Notes under the pieces: model-generated
Told to the model about the DNA's origin: nothing
Databases searched by the model: none
The model's input: the letters and a program-made list of their open reading frames with translations, nothing else
Shown here: positions 42,276 to 52,904 of the stretch, in pieces
How positions within the stretch are numbered: position 1 is the first letter of the stretch
Layout: every line of letters begins with the position of its first letter
Origin: Takakia lepidozioides
Taxonomy: Eukaryota > Streptophyta > Takakiopsida > Takakiales > Takakiaceae
Direction of reading: 5' to 3'
NCBI GenBank assembly: GCA_030704615.1
Contig: CM060733.1
Span: 36,332,001-36,396,000 of the forward strand
DNA length: 64,000 bases
Made by a program: the position numbers and the translations under genes

Positions 42276-43209
42276 TTACCCCAACATAATGCTCAAACTG
42301 GGATGGTTGTGAATGACGTAGTCGTGGACAAGCTGCAACAATTCGAGGGTCAACCTCCGTGGTCGACCAACTCCTTCCAATACCCAGCCCGACACTGATT
42401 CCTCCTCTCCTGCATCCCACACTCTCCGCCTAGTAGCATCAACAGAAGACAAGTACTCTGTACAAAATCCCAATGCCTCGTCAAACACGTAGCCCTCCGC
42501 CATACTGCCCTCAGGCTTCGCCAAGTTTCGCACATACCCTTTAAAATCCTTCATTGCTCTCTCCACCGGGTACATCCACCGAGAAGCTACAGGTCCACAC
42601 AAATCCACCTCATCCACCAAGTGGATAAGTAAATGTGTCATAACATCAAAAAATGAGGGTGGGAACTCTTTCTCCAGAAGACAAAGAGTCACTGCCACCT
42701 CCTTCTTCAATTCCTCATGCTCGGTGGGATCAATGAATTTTGCACAAAGCTTGCAAAACACACGGGGACACTCTTAGTATGGCATTGCAAACCCCAGGCG
42801 CCATCAACCCACGTAGAGCAAGTGGGAGGATCTGTTGCATTAGCATGTGATAATCATGTGACTTCAATTGGCTCAACTTTTGTTTGACCACATGTTTTTT
42901 GAAAGCAGAGGCATAGCCAGTGGGTACTTTCAGATTCGTGATAATCTCCAGGAACACCCGCTGCTCTGGTTTTGTGAGCACATATGGCGCATCAGGCATT
43001 ACCAATGTATCCACTCTGGTGGGATGGCGTCGTAACCAAAGAGGCTTTCGAATGCCCTGCAATTCCATATCGCGGTGAACTTGCATCGTGTCCTTCTCGC
43101 CGAAAATAGTCTTGATTATGTTCTCCGTCACGTTCTTCTCGCAATGCATGGTATCGAAAGTGTGGCGGATGATAAGATGCTGCACCATGTGGTCTAACAA
43201 ATTAGGCAC
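42276..43209 (-). CDS. Tnp2 transposase middle part and DUF4218-like domain
   Basis: Minus-strand frames 43209-42730 and 42761-42276. The first has HTFDTMHCEKNVTENIIKTI, the hallmark of the end of the plant transposase 21 domain, and SHDYHMLMQQILPLALRGL. The second has FPPSFFDVMTHLLIHLVDEV, CGPVASRWMYPVERAMKDF and EGSMAEGYVFDEAL, typical of DUF4218. The two frames overlap near 42745, pointing to a one-base frameshift. These belong with 43235-44827 as one gene. Confidence 0.8.
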
Positions 43210-43234
43210 ATTGCAATGCAGTCATGAATGATGT

Positions 43235-44827
43235 TTACAACACAGGTTCAGTAAACAAACAATCATGCACAATGAAAAACCAATGCACTGTTTTGTTACC
43301 AAAACACATGTGTGGTAATCGCACCTCCCAGTAAGGCAAGTCAAACAGAATGGACAATCGTTTTACGCCATGGAGCTTGGAGGGATCGTTCTGTGCACCT
43401 ACAGTCCCACCATCATCAATCCATTGTTTGTAATGTCGTGCACGCTCCTTGATTTCGGTGGCTGTCACTGTATGTGGAGCAGGTCTCATGTCTCGCGCCC
43501 CATTAAAAAGTCTGGATCTTCTATAGGCATGATTGTGGGGAAGATAGCGTCGATGCCCCTGGAATATCAATTTCTTACAAGCTGGGGAATATCTGGAATC
43601 GACTTGAGGTCCACATGCTGGACAAGCAGAGTACCCTTGGTGAACCTGACCTGATAACAAGCCATAGGCGGGGAAGTCATGTATGGACCACATGAGGACT
43701 GCACGCATGTTAAAAGCCCGCTCTCCTTCAATGGCTGCCACATCCATGGCTGCAACTCCCACCCACAATGTCGTTAGCTCCTCCACTAGTGGTTGCAGGT
43801 AAACATCCACATTTTCACTTGTCACAGATTCCTTTCCAGGAATGAGGAGTGTTAACATGACAAAAAATTTCTTCGTTACCAACCATGGAGGTAGATTATA
43901 ATTGAGCACCATGATGGGCCAGTTGGACCAAGAAGTGGATTTGGTGCCATAAGGATTGACCCCATCCAGTGCCAATCCAAGATGCAGATTTCTTGGATCT
44001 GAAGCAAAATCCGGCCATGTGTTGTCAATATGGCACCAAGCCTTACTGTCTGCAGCATGCCGGACCATGCCATCTGCACTTCTATGATTGTTGTGCCACT
44101 TCATGAGCTCTGCCAGCGTCTTAACTCGAAACATCCGTTTCAATCTAGGTATGAGAGGAAAGTATTGCAACACCTTCTTGGGCACCTTCCCACGGTCGTC
44201 CATGTATCGACGACTATGGCACTTGGGGCAATTAGCAGCCTTTTTGAGGTCTCCACGAAACAATACACATCCACGCTCACAGGCATGGATCTGTTTGTAT
44301 CCTAGACCCATCATGGCGATCATATTTTTGGCCTCATACTGCGATTTGGGCAAGGTGTTTTGTTTGGGCAAAATCTCCAGCCTCAACAATGAAAATAACT
44401 CATCCACAAATGCGTTGGTACATCTGTGAGTGGCGCAAGAATTGAGCAACATCAATGTGGCAGTCAATCGGTTGTGAACGCTCCCATCGTATAAGGGGAT
44501 TTGGGACTCTCGCATGAGTTTTCCATGGTGAAGATCATTTGGCGCGCCTGCTTCTTCTCCGCCCATATTTTCCCCATCAGGCATTTCAGAGGGATTTGCG
44601 CCATTCTCAACAGCCTCATCATTGTCCAAGTGAAGGGCATTTGGGGCAGGTGTGGGATTCTCCCGGAGGGTATCTGATATTTCAAATGCATCTTGCACAG
44701 CACGGGCAATCTGGCCCCGTAGCCCATTGCCGTCTTGTCCATCCAAATTGACGTCGTTTGCAACACTCTCTAGGCTACATTCAGCCTCCACTTCAGAGTC
44801 GGATGTAATGTAGCCCTGTGAACGCAA
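43235..44827 (-). CDS. tnp2: Tnp2-type CACTA transposase, N-terminal and core part
   Basis: A 530-codon frame. It has an acidic N-terminal segment, then ATLMLLNSCATHRCTNAF, NTLPKSQYEAKNMIAMMGLG, the zinc-like CERGCVLFRGD and CPKCHSRRY, and FPLIPRLKRMF. The Transposase_21 core follows: DPRNLHLGLALDGVNPYG, SWSNWPIMVLNYNLPPWL, FVMLTLLIPGKESVTSENVD and LLSGQVHQGYSACPACG. It catalyses cut-and-paste movement of CACTA elements by binding subterminal repeats. The frame ends LFTEPVL before a short gap to the continuation at 43209, probably a small intron. Apart from that gap the frame is uninterrupted, so the transposase may be young. Confidence 0.88.
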   Translation of the reverse strand: MRSQGYITSDSEVEAECSLESVANDVNLDGQDGNGLRGQIARAVQDAFEISDTLRENPTPAPNALHLDNDEAVENGANPSEMPDGENMGGEEAGAPNDLHHGKLMRESQIPLYDGSVHNRLTATLMLLNSCATHRCTNAFVDELFSLLRLEILPKQNTLPKSQYEAKNMIAMMGLGYKQIHACERGCVLFRGDLKKAANCPKCHSRRYMDDRGKVPKKVLQYFPLIPRLKRMFRVKTLAELMKWHNNHRSADGMVRHAADSKAWCHIDNTWPDFASDPRNLHLGLALDGVNPYGTKSTSWSNWPIMVLNYNLPPWLVTKKFFVMLTLLIPGKESVTSENVDVYLQPLVEELTTLWVGVAAMDVAAIEGERAFNMRAVLMWSIHDFPAYGLLSGQVHQGYSACPACGPQVDSRYSPACKKLIFQGHRRYLPHNHAYRRSRLFNGARDMRPAPHTVTATEIKERARHYKQWIDDGGTVGAQNDPSKLHGVKRLSILFDLPYWEVRLPHMCFGNKTVHWFFIVHDCLFTEPVL

Positions 44828-46121
44828 ATGAAATCATAAATTGGGATACGATGAACAGGCTTTTTTCAAAACTCCCAGATTATGAAATTTCATTTAAACA
44901 CTGTCATGTAAGCAAACACTTTGTAGAATTGCACTAGTTCAATACAGGTGAATGCTACAAGTCTCCCCCACACTTGCAAATCAGGAGATGAAATTGGTCG
45001 GCCACAGACTTCATTTCGAAGCAGCTTGTGGAGCTCAGACACAAACACAAATGAAAACTACTCTCATATAATACGGCAAAGTAGGAACACAGTTTTCATC
45101 GAAAAACAAAACAAACATACCCTCTATGATAGAGAGAGACATCCCCACATACAGACAGCTATCTGCACAGACCAACAAAGTGAAAGCTCTCAACAAATAT
45201 GCCCAAGTGGGCAGTGCGTTGAAGGCATGACACATGGCAACAAACTGCCAAAAGCCCAAAATGCATATTGCCTTCACACATGGTAGTCAACAACGACCAT
45301 GTACTCATGACCCTGACTACATGACTCCAGTACAACCAATGGAAGAACACCACGTAGTTGAAATGTCCATGATCCACGGTCATGAAGTCATGGACATGAC
45401 TACTCTGACGCACTACCGACTACATGACTCCATCACTACGACTCCATGACTCCAATACATCCAACGGAAGAACGACACGTAGTTCGGACTCCAGTCACTC
45501 CCACGACTGTCCAAAATGCGGACATGCGCGGGCGTGCTGCGAGCATGTCAGAGTGCGTGCGTTGTGCAAGCCGTACCGGGACTGTACACTGTCGAAGGTT
45601 TGGGTCCCTCCCATACTTTGTTAGGTGTTTTTTGGCCATCGGTAGAAACTGCGAGATCCCTCCATGGCATATTTTGCAGTTGCACAATATTTTGTGGTTG
45701 CACAATATTTTGCGGTGCCCTTGTGCAATGGCATGCGCCTCCTCTAGTCGCCACAGTTTCTCATCTTTCCTGTGCACACGGAGTCGTTGAGCTGTTAGCC
45801 AAAACCCCGCTCTCGTTGTATACATTGTTCTTACACAGGGGGTGTGCAAGGGTCTTTGCAGCTGATGTCAGACTGCCATGGTCAGGCCCTCCCCGTGTGG
45901 TCCTCTAACTGCGTATGAGAAGCTAAGGGAGACCTGCATTGCTCGCAACAAAGAGGTTGAGGCGGAGTTGTTTGGTTCGCACCCACTGTGAGTATATTGA
46001 GAGGCGGCTCACCCTAGTGTTGTGGCCTAAATCTCGCAGGAGAGCATTCCACCTCAACCGGAGTGCTCAACTGACCCGAATACTTTAGTTTGGGGTTGTC
46101 AGACATCGCATTGCAGGGGCT
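44828..46121. other. CACTA subterminal region and unassigned flank
   Basis: 45290-45490 has repeated CATGACTCC/GACTACATGACTCC motifs. A short plus-strand reading, LTAYEKLRETCIARNKEVEA (about 45907-45966), looks like a piece of a plant coding exon but cannot be placed. CACAATATTTTG-type duplication at about 45684-45714. Nothing else supported. Confidence 0.4.
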
Positions 46122-46470
46122 TGTCAAGTTAAATAAGCACAGTGTGAAAACAGCTAGAATAAAACTAGTTATTTGTATTTAACACTTGGATTTAGGTCAA
46201 GTGTTAAATCAGGTGTCAAGTTTAGTTTGACACCTGGTCCGTCTTATCTTCACGAGAGCGGCAATCGCGCAGCTCATCTCTCTCGAGTTGAGCCTGTGCA
46301 ACCGAGCTCCTGCATGCGTTTAGATCTGAGTGTACTCATGATGGGAGTGTAGGTTGTTGTGGGGTGGAGTCCCCATAGCTTGGGGTGCCCCTGGCTCGAC
46401 TACTATTTCTAAGAGTGATGGTTTGGTTTTCATGTTTTGTGTCAACAGTGTGTTCGTTGGTTGTTTATCA
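46122..46470 (+). repeat. 5' terminal repeat A1 of copy 4 (349 bp)
   Basis: Starts TGTCAAGTTAAATAAG, ends TTTATCA, with the same twin hairpins. Preceded by unrelated sequence (GCAGGGGCT), not by a B unit, in agreement with the 5' end of copy 3. Confidence 0.85.
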
Positions 46471-46486
46471 CTCGAGAGAGATGAGC
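46471..46486 (+). promoter_or_regulatory. Candidate self-priming primer-binding site, copy 4
   Basis: CTCGAGAGAGATGAGC directly follows A1. It is a perfect 16-nt complement of GCTCATCTCTCTCGAG inside A1 (46272-46287). Copy 3 has GAAAG/CTTTC where copy 4 has GAGAG/CTCTC, so the pairing is kept while the sequence changes. Confidence 0.7.
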
Positions 46487-48135
46487 CATCTAGTTTTCTA
46501 GTGCTAAGCTAGATATGATGTTTTTTTTAGCACTATTATAATATAACTTGGTAATCTATGAGTCCAAGAGATATGCAGATCCCCACATTCTTCTATTTTC
46601 TCTGCGGGTTCTTGCACTGTTGGGGAAGTCGGGTCTTTTCGTCTGTCCAAGGCTCTCAACCACAAGTATGCGTCTCATTCAAGCTATGCTAGGGACTCAA
46701 TCTTGGAGCTGACAGCCGCTGCCGTGTTTTTGAGGCTATGAGCGAATCAGTTTGTAGTTTGCTACGACGTCTTCAGAAGGGCCTGCGTCAGGTTGTACTT
46801 GTGGGGAAATCTTGATCAATCTGCTTTGAGGTCCGTGGAGCAGCCCTAAGCAGTGGCGACAGGAGAGTTCTTGTCTGCCACATCCTTCCGCGGTGAGGAG
46901 ATGGGGACGATGCAGAAGATTTTGTTGCAGGGAAGAGAATGGCGTAGCCAGACTGAATGAAGCAGAGGAAGCGACGTGGAGGGGATGACATTGAGACGGC
47001 AACAGAGGCTCAGCTGTGGAGGCAGTTCACATTAGCAACGTGGCTTTACCGAATACAGCAGCTTTCTGGACAAGATGCTTGCGAGGTTGTAGGGGTCAGC
47101 TGCAAATGCTAAATGCCACTCTGTTCACTTGCAGGTAGCTTCTGCGACAATCTAGTACAAACAACATGCACAATTGTAGCAGAAGGATGGTCAGATGAGT
47201 TCTCCAGGAAAGCTCTGAAATGCACAGGACCATTTCTGCTCCGTCTAATGGGTATGCTGTGTCTGTTGCAGCCAAAGCTGTGACAAGCAGATTGTAGGCA
47301 GATCACCTTCACCTGCATGTGGTTTCATGTGCTCTTTGGAGACTTGTGTCTCTGTTCCTTATGAAAGGGCTGTTGCTATGGATTGCGACTGGTGATGCTC
47401 AGTTGAGTAAAGGAACGAAGTTCACTCCTCCGATGTTTTTGTGTGCAACCTAGTCTGTAATTGGTGCCAACCTGGCTTAGGGGGCAGCTGGCTTGTAGCT
47501 GAGGTGAAGAGCCGGTTGAATGCGGCCATTGGGGGCTCTACCCACATTCTCCATACACTCAAAGGTCCCAGCAGTAACGGGCTCCACAATCAATGCGTCC
47601 TTGAGCTTTCCATCATCATCTTTTTGAAAGCAGTGAGCCAAGCCTAACACAATATAGTCATCGTCATTCCAGTCCGGGTCTTCTCCCACGGCAAAAGCCT
47701 TGGCAATCGCACAGGAAGGTTTTAGACTGTGCCTGGCAGGTTTAGAAAAACAGACAGAGGTTCCCGTCAGTGACGGCTCTACAAAAGGAGAGCGAGAAAG
47801 ACGACTTCATGTGGATGATGAAGCTGGCTCTCCAAGTAAGCCCTCCGTCAAGTGAACTGCATCTACTGGAGCTCGGCTCGACGAAGCCTTTGCTGACGAT
47901 GCCTCTCTGTTGGAGATGGCGTCTACCGCCAAACCAGTTTTCAAAGCCTTCGAGTAACCTGCTACAAACGCCATCGAAACAGCTACAGCCAGGAAGCGAA
48001 GCGAAGAAGACAAAAGACGTTGATGAGTGTAGAAGGATAGCTTAGAAACTGATGGAAAAGGCCGAGGTGGGCTGTCACAGGTATTCGCCATACAGGTGAG
48101 TGGGCTCCGTGAAGACCTCCAAAAAAAAAAAAACA
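46487..48135. other. Variable segment of copy 4 with host-like coding fragments
   Basis: Unlike the corresponding segment of copy 3. On the minus strand at about 47740-47477 a coding-like reading begins AIAKAFAVGEDPDWNDDDY, then IVLGLAHCFQKDDDGKLKD and VTAGTFECMEN. Upstream on the same strand (48166-47807) is a Ser/Ala-rich, hydrophobic stretch that could be an organelle-targeting region (LRFLAVAVSMAFVAGYSKAL). I do not recognise the protein; a plastid protein is possible. Plus-strand 47135-47290 reads TTCTIVAEGWSDEFSRKAL, perhaps from a hAT-type protein, but this is weak. Confidence 0.45.
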
Positions 48136-48139
48136 AAAA

Positions 48140-48415
48140 AAACAAAACATGCCGGCACCTGTGCACTGCAGAAAAGCAATGGAGAAGGGAGCAGTTTTTA
48201 ATGGCGAGAAAGTTTTGGTGTTAAAAAAAAAAAATGATTTTAAAAAAAAAACCATTTTGATCTAATTTAAATGATTTAGAGCCTGGTTGGTCATATCTTT
48301 GTCAAATGAGCTCCGTTTGACTCAGTTCTTGAGGGGATAGCTGCAGAAAGGGGAAATCTACCTATCTAGACCTGGTTTTTGTTTTTGGGACTCTGCTAAA
48401 ATCTATGGAATTTTT
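48140..48415 (+). repeat. Leader repeat X, copy 4
   Basis: Nearly identical to 1-275, including the A runs. Copy 4 and copy 1 share the same leader and the same inverted arm, so they are closer to each other than to copy 3. Confidence 0.85.
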
Positions 48416-48424
48416 TGAGTGTGA

Positions 48425-49236
48425 GTGTGCCACGAAATATCCACAATCCTGTTTCTAGAACCTGTGCTGGTCTATATGAGAGACAAACCTGTGGATGTAC
48501 TCCTTGTATGGCTGGGGGGAAATGAGGACGTAATTGAAGGGCAGGTCTCTTCTCTTAGCCTGTGCACACAAGGGGACAGGATTTATGTTTCCCAAGGAAC
48601 TCAGATTGATTTGAGTGGAGAATAGTTGGACGAGTTGATTGCATACTGGGAGTCAGGCATTAGCAGTTGACAACAGACTGCTGTAGTTGGCATTGAGGGC
48701 CTCAATATCGCCTTGGACAGTCAGAACTCTGTTGGAGCCAGCAGTTCTCCAGCTGTAGGTGAAATACCAAAGTGGGTGAAAGCTAGGCTTGGAACACAGC
48801 CAAAGACAGCCCCGGGGACCAAGGTGTTCAGCCACAAGGCCGTGGTGTACTGGAGCAGAGGAGCAGGAGCTACACAAGTTTGTGCAATCAGACATGGTTG
48901 CAGCCGGACACGCTCTGCACAAGGTAACCACGAGCGGGGGTTCATTGACAATGACAAGTTTGTTTTGCTTGAAGGAGATGCAGTCATTCGCAATGTGGAC
49001 ACGAGTTGATAGACTATCAGACCCTACCTTTGTTTTCTTTAATGTTCAGTGAGCGGGAGATAGGGGAGTATTGCTTTGTCTCTACCTGGCAGAAAGAGGA
49101 GGAGGGTTGGTTAGAGCGAGCTACTGTAGCTTGGGACAAGGTTAGTGGCAGGTTTCTGGACATAGATATACCTCCTACACCTTACCATCATGCAGAGCGA
49201 GGCACTTTGAGAGAAGTCTGGAAGTTGATAGCATAG
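48425..49236 (+). pseudogene. 5' ORF of the element, copy 4
   Basis: Same as the copy 1 version except for one extra G near 48515 that keeps LEPVLVYMRDKPVDVLLVWL in frame with GGNEDVIEG. It contains the shared TAG at 48623-48625, a TGA near 48667 and the same frame change near 49005 as copy 1. Not functional. Confidence 0.55.
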
Positions 49237-49610
49237 TGGCAGTCTTGACCCTCAAATCCGAGGATCCCTCTGCCACTACACCTTCCACTAACTCCGCAGA
49301 AGATGAAATGACCTCCCCACTCTCACAGAGTGTTGCTGCTAGTCTGAACACTGCAGCTGGCCTTACCCCCGGCGTCGCAATCATTGTGGCCGAGAACAGT
49401 GGGGCCTGACACACAGAGGTGGCTGCCCCCAATAACACACCGGCCGCACTAGCCTTGGCAGCATGAGTCAATGCTGCACGTGTAGCTCTCCCCAATGGCA
49501 TAGTAACCTCCGCCTCGGTAACAGTCGGGCGAGAACTAGGTGCCATGGATGGCGTCGATACAGTCTCCGCCAATGTGAATGACTGAGAAAGCCTCGCCTG
49601 ACGGCTTGCC
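49236..49610 (-). repeat. Inverted gag arm in the leader, copy 4
   Basis: 375 bp in reverse orientation to 52229-52603 of the same copy, with high identity. The two arms are 2.6 kb apart on one transcript. Confidence 0.9.
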
Positions 49611-49764
49611 TGGAGTGATGACCAGCAAGACCACCAGTGTTTCTCTATGGTGAGGCTGGGTTGATGACCAGCCAACCATAGGAGTTCTTGCGGTGGATGC
49701 AGGTGCAGGTGCCCTGAGCCATTGGGATATGACCCTTAAACTGCAACAGGTGCCCACCCGTGTC

Positions 49765-50491
49765 TGTCGCGGCCCTTTGCCTTGAGGGCAGGGGGTCGGG
49801 AAACATGAGGGGCTGCCCCTGTGGTGGGGGCAGCGGCAGCGATAGGTATGGGGGGCTGAGGCACCCTTGAGTGCCCACGGCACTCAGGGAAGCGGAGGCG
49901 CTCACTAGGTGGAGCCCCGCACACCGGGTTGCGGTGGGGGTGGCTCCACAAGGGGTGGTGGTAGCTTAGTGGGACTTAGTGGGGGGTGGCATAGGACTCA
50001 CCATGGGGGCGGAGACCTCGTGGTGGGAGTCGTGGGGAGTCTTGGGACTCATCACGGTCCATAGGGGCCGTGGTGAGCGGCCAAGACTCACCGCGACTCA
50101 CCACCGGGAATCGAGGGTCTTCGTGGTGGTTCGCCATAAAATGGCATGGCTGGTTGTGAAACCCCCGCGGACAGCTACAGAAGTATATATAAGGAGTAGT
50201 AACCCCGAGAACGGTGCAAGCCCGTTGGTGACCAAAAGCTAGTGAGTAAGCGAGCGAGCCGGAAAGCGACCAAAGAGTGGGGAGCTGTTCCGGACTGCCA
50301 TCTACCAAAGGGAATTCTCCTAGTCCCAATTAGGTGGAGGGTTTTAGAGGGAAGCAAAAGGGGACCGTTATGTCCCGGTGAGCAGCCGAAGCTCCAAGTT
50401 GGCCCGGGCGGCCAGGTTGGGAGTCAGGCGCGCGCATCAAAGCGAGTAACTATGACTTGAAGGGGAGTTTACCGAAGTGGGGTGCGCGACA
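49765..50491 (+). mobile_element. Solo LTR (727 bp) inserted in copy 4
   Basis: Begins TGTCGCGG and ends GCGCGACA, with the 5-bp duplication GTGTC on both sides (49760-49764 and 50492-50496). Copies 1 and 3 lack it and read CCCGTGTCACTATTAG at this site. GC-rich, with a TATA-like TATATATAAGG near 50186. Belongs to a different LTR family not otherwise seen here. Confidence 0.92.
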
Positions 50492-50534
50492 GTGTCACTA
50501 TTAGATTAGTACTAGAACCTTATAGTGTCACGTG

Positions 50535-52904
50535 GAGGAGGTGCACATTGTGAGTGTCATTACGGAGTTACCCAAGGGTTTTGAGGGGAGTACGGATACA
50601 GGCAGTAATAGTGAGAGTGGGTTCACAAGACGAGGTATTTGGTTCTGACCACCCTCACCGCCACCCTCAATTACTGTAGAGTAAGACACAGACTCGCAGG
50701 CTTCATCAACAGGTGTGCACTTTCATTCGCCATTGTTGTGGGACGACATGGAGGAGATGTATGGAGCTACCAAGGGGCCTCGTAGGTACTCTGGAGCTGT
50801 GGGCACAATCGAGTTGGATGACTTTATCCAGGAGTTCGACAGCTGGTGTGATTTGCAGCAGATGCGCAATCCACAGCTATTCACCCCATTCATGGCGTGG
50901 AAGGGACTGTTCCAGCATTTGGAAGGCCCGCCTATGGACGATTACCATGAGTTCAGGCGAGGACATGAAGCAGAGATTGAGGAGTGGAGGATGTATTGGT
51001 CACCTGACTACGTCTCCATTACTTGAGGCACGACGCGACCAGTAGCTGCATCAGTACCAATAGCTCCCACTGCCAGCACTAGCAGTGGAGCAAGTAGTGC
51101 TGGTACTTCTGCAGGTGGTACCAGTTCAAAAGGTGCTACTACTCCTCCTGCCACGACTACAACACATGTGCCTAGATTCAACCCGGTGGTGGAGTTCTTC
51201 CAGGAGTTGCGGAGGAACTACCAAGGTGTACGGACAGAGAAGCTGCGAAGTTTGCAAGACTTCCAGTGCAAACCCAGTGAGAGCCTGCGAGAGGCGTACA
51301 CTCGTATGAGGCGCTTGATAAGTGTGACCCAAGGGGTTACTGAAGCTCAAGCAATCTAGTTTTGGTATGGAATTCTGGACAAGGAGCTCAAGAGAAGGGT
51401 GCGAGATGCAACCCTGTTACAAGTAGCCCAACCCACATTAGCATATGTGTTTCTGCTGGCTGAGCGGATTGAGCTCAACATGGTGGAGGAGCGAGTTGTT
51501 ACAATTGGATTTGGCAAGGACATGCCTGCACGGGGCACAGCTGTCAACCCACAGGCACAAGGGACTGCCCAACAGCGTGGTCAGGGGGGCAAGGTTGCCC
51601 AGCCCAAGTTCCATGGAGCTTACAGGGGACCTCAGGTGCAGAGGCCCGTGGTATCTTATGCAGGCCAACAGCAACCAGGGGTGATATGTTGGACATGTGG
51701 AGGACCCCATGTCAAGAGAGATTGCCCAGAGAGTGGCAAAAGGCCGACACAAGCACAACCTGCACAGTTGCAGTGTGGGCATTGTGGCAAGTATAGGCAT
51801 GGAGATGCCCAGTGTTATGACTTGCATCCTGAGTTGCGCCCAGGTCAGTTCCAAGGGAACAATGGTGGCCGGGGGCGAGGTGGACCAGCCCAAAGAGGAC
51901 GAGGTGGTCGGGCACGAGGTGCAAGCCAAGGGCAAGCTCAACATGGCCAAGGACGCGGAGGTCAAGGTGTTGACCAAGGCATGGCCAACCGGCTTCAGCA
52001 GCTAGAGCAGAGGCTCGCTGCCATGGCTACAGCTCAGGCGGTACCGGCTCCCAGGCGGGATGGTCCACCTCCTGCTCCTGAGGGAGGAGATATGGGAGGT
52101 ATGGGATTCATGTGCGGAGCAGCACTACCACTAGTGCAGGTGGAGTCTGCTGCAGCCGTGACTCGAGGAGCAGCACGAGTTCCTGAGCCACGAGGTGCAG
52201 AGGTGGAGTTGGATCCACAACGTGGGGAGGCAAGCCGTCAGGCAAGGCTACCTCAGTCATTCACCTTGGCAGAGAAAGTGTCAACGCCATCCATGGCACC
52301 TAGTTCTCGCCCGACTGTTACCGAGGCGGAGATTTCTATGCCATTGGGGAGAGCTACACGTGCAGCACTGACACCTGCTGCCAAGGCTAGTGCAGCCGGT
52401 GTGTTGTTGGGGGCAGCCACCTCTGTGTGTCAAGCCCCACTGTTCTCGGCAACCATGATTGCGACGCCGGGAGTGAGACCAGCTGCAGTGTTCAGACTAG
52501 CAGCAACACTCTGCGAGAGTGGGGATGTCACTTCATCTTCTGCGGAGTTAGTGGAAGGTGTAGTGGCAGAGGGATCCTCGGATTTGGGGGTCAAGACTGC
52601 CATGGCAGCGCCTTGGCAAGCTGCAGCTGCCAGATTGACGGAGCTGCCAGCTAGGCCAGCCTTTGAGCGCGCCACGGTGACACCTGGAGTTGTCTTGTTA
52701 GACAACCAGGGAGGCATTTTCACTTTGAGTGGACCGGCAGGCAAGAAGTACCGGCCACTGCGGGTCTTGTTGGACTCAGGAGCTCAGCCACTGATGTTGG
52801 GAGAGCTGCTATTGCAGGTTTGGGCCTCATGGAGGCGGATATGGAGCCTTGTCCTTTCCAGATACAGACATATCTGGGAGGATCAGAGCAGGCTCGGGGC
52901 ATGA
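50535..52904 (+). pseudogene. Gag, nucleocapsid and protease, copy 4
   Basis: The only copy with a full-length gag on one strand. It has the Gag core FFQELRRNYQGVRTEKLRSL, then LAERIELNMVEERVVTIGF, two zinc knuckles (CWTCGGPHVKRDC, CGHCGKYRHGDAQC), a Gly/Arg-rich segment, a Pro/Thr linker and the retropepsin site VLLDSGAQPLMLG. Stops: TGA at 51024-51026 (CGA in copy 3), TAG at 51357-51359 (CAG in copy 3) and an early TGA near 50646. A one-base deletion at about 52800 shifts the frame after LMLG; the protease continues at 52820. Confidence 0.88.

Larger units (their letters stand above)
39592..45500 (-). mobile_element. CACTA (En/Spm) transposon, right end not resolved
   Basis: The left terminus CACTACAACA at 39592 interrupts the retropepsin frame. 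It is followed by about 350 bp of subterminal repeats (ATGACT, CATGACTCC and inverted forms). Transposase-related frames lie on the minus strand at 44827-41272. Similar CATGACTCC-type repeats reappear at about 45290-45490, marking the other subterminal region, but I find no matching TGTTGTAGTG terminus, so the right boundary is approximate. Confidence 0.75.

Noticed and set aside
47135-47290. hAT transposase (DUF659-like) exon
   Set aside because: Only about 20 residues look similar and the frame is short; kept as a remark only.
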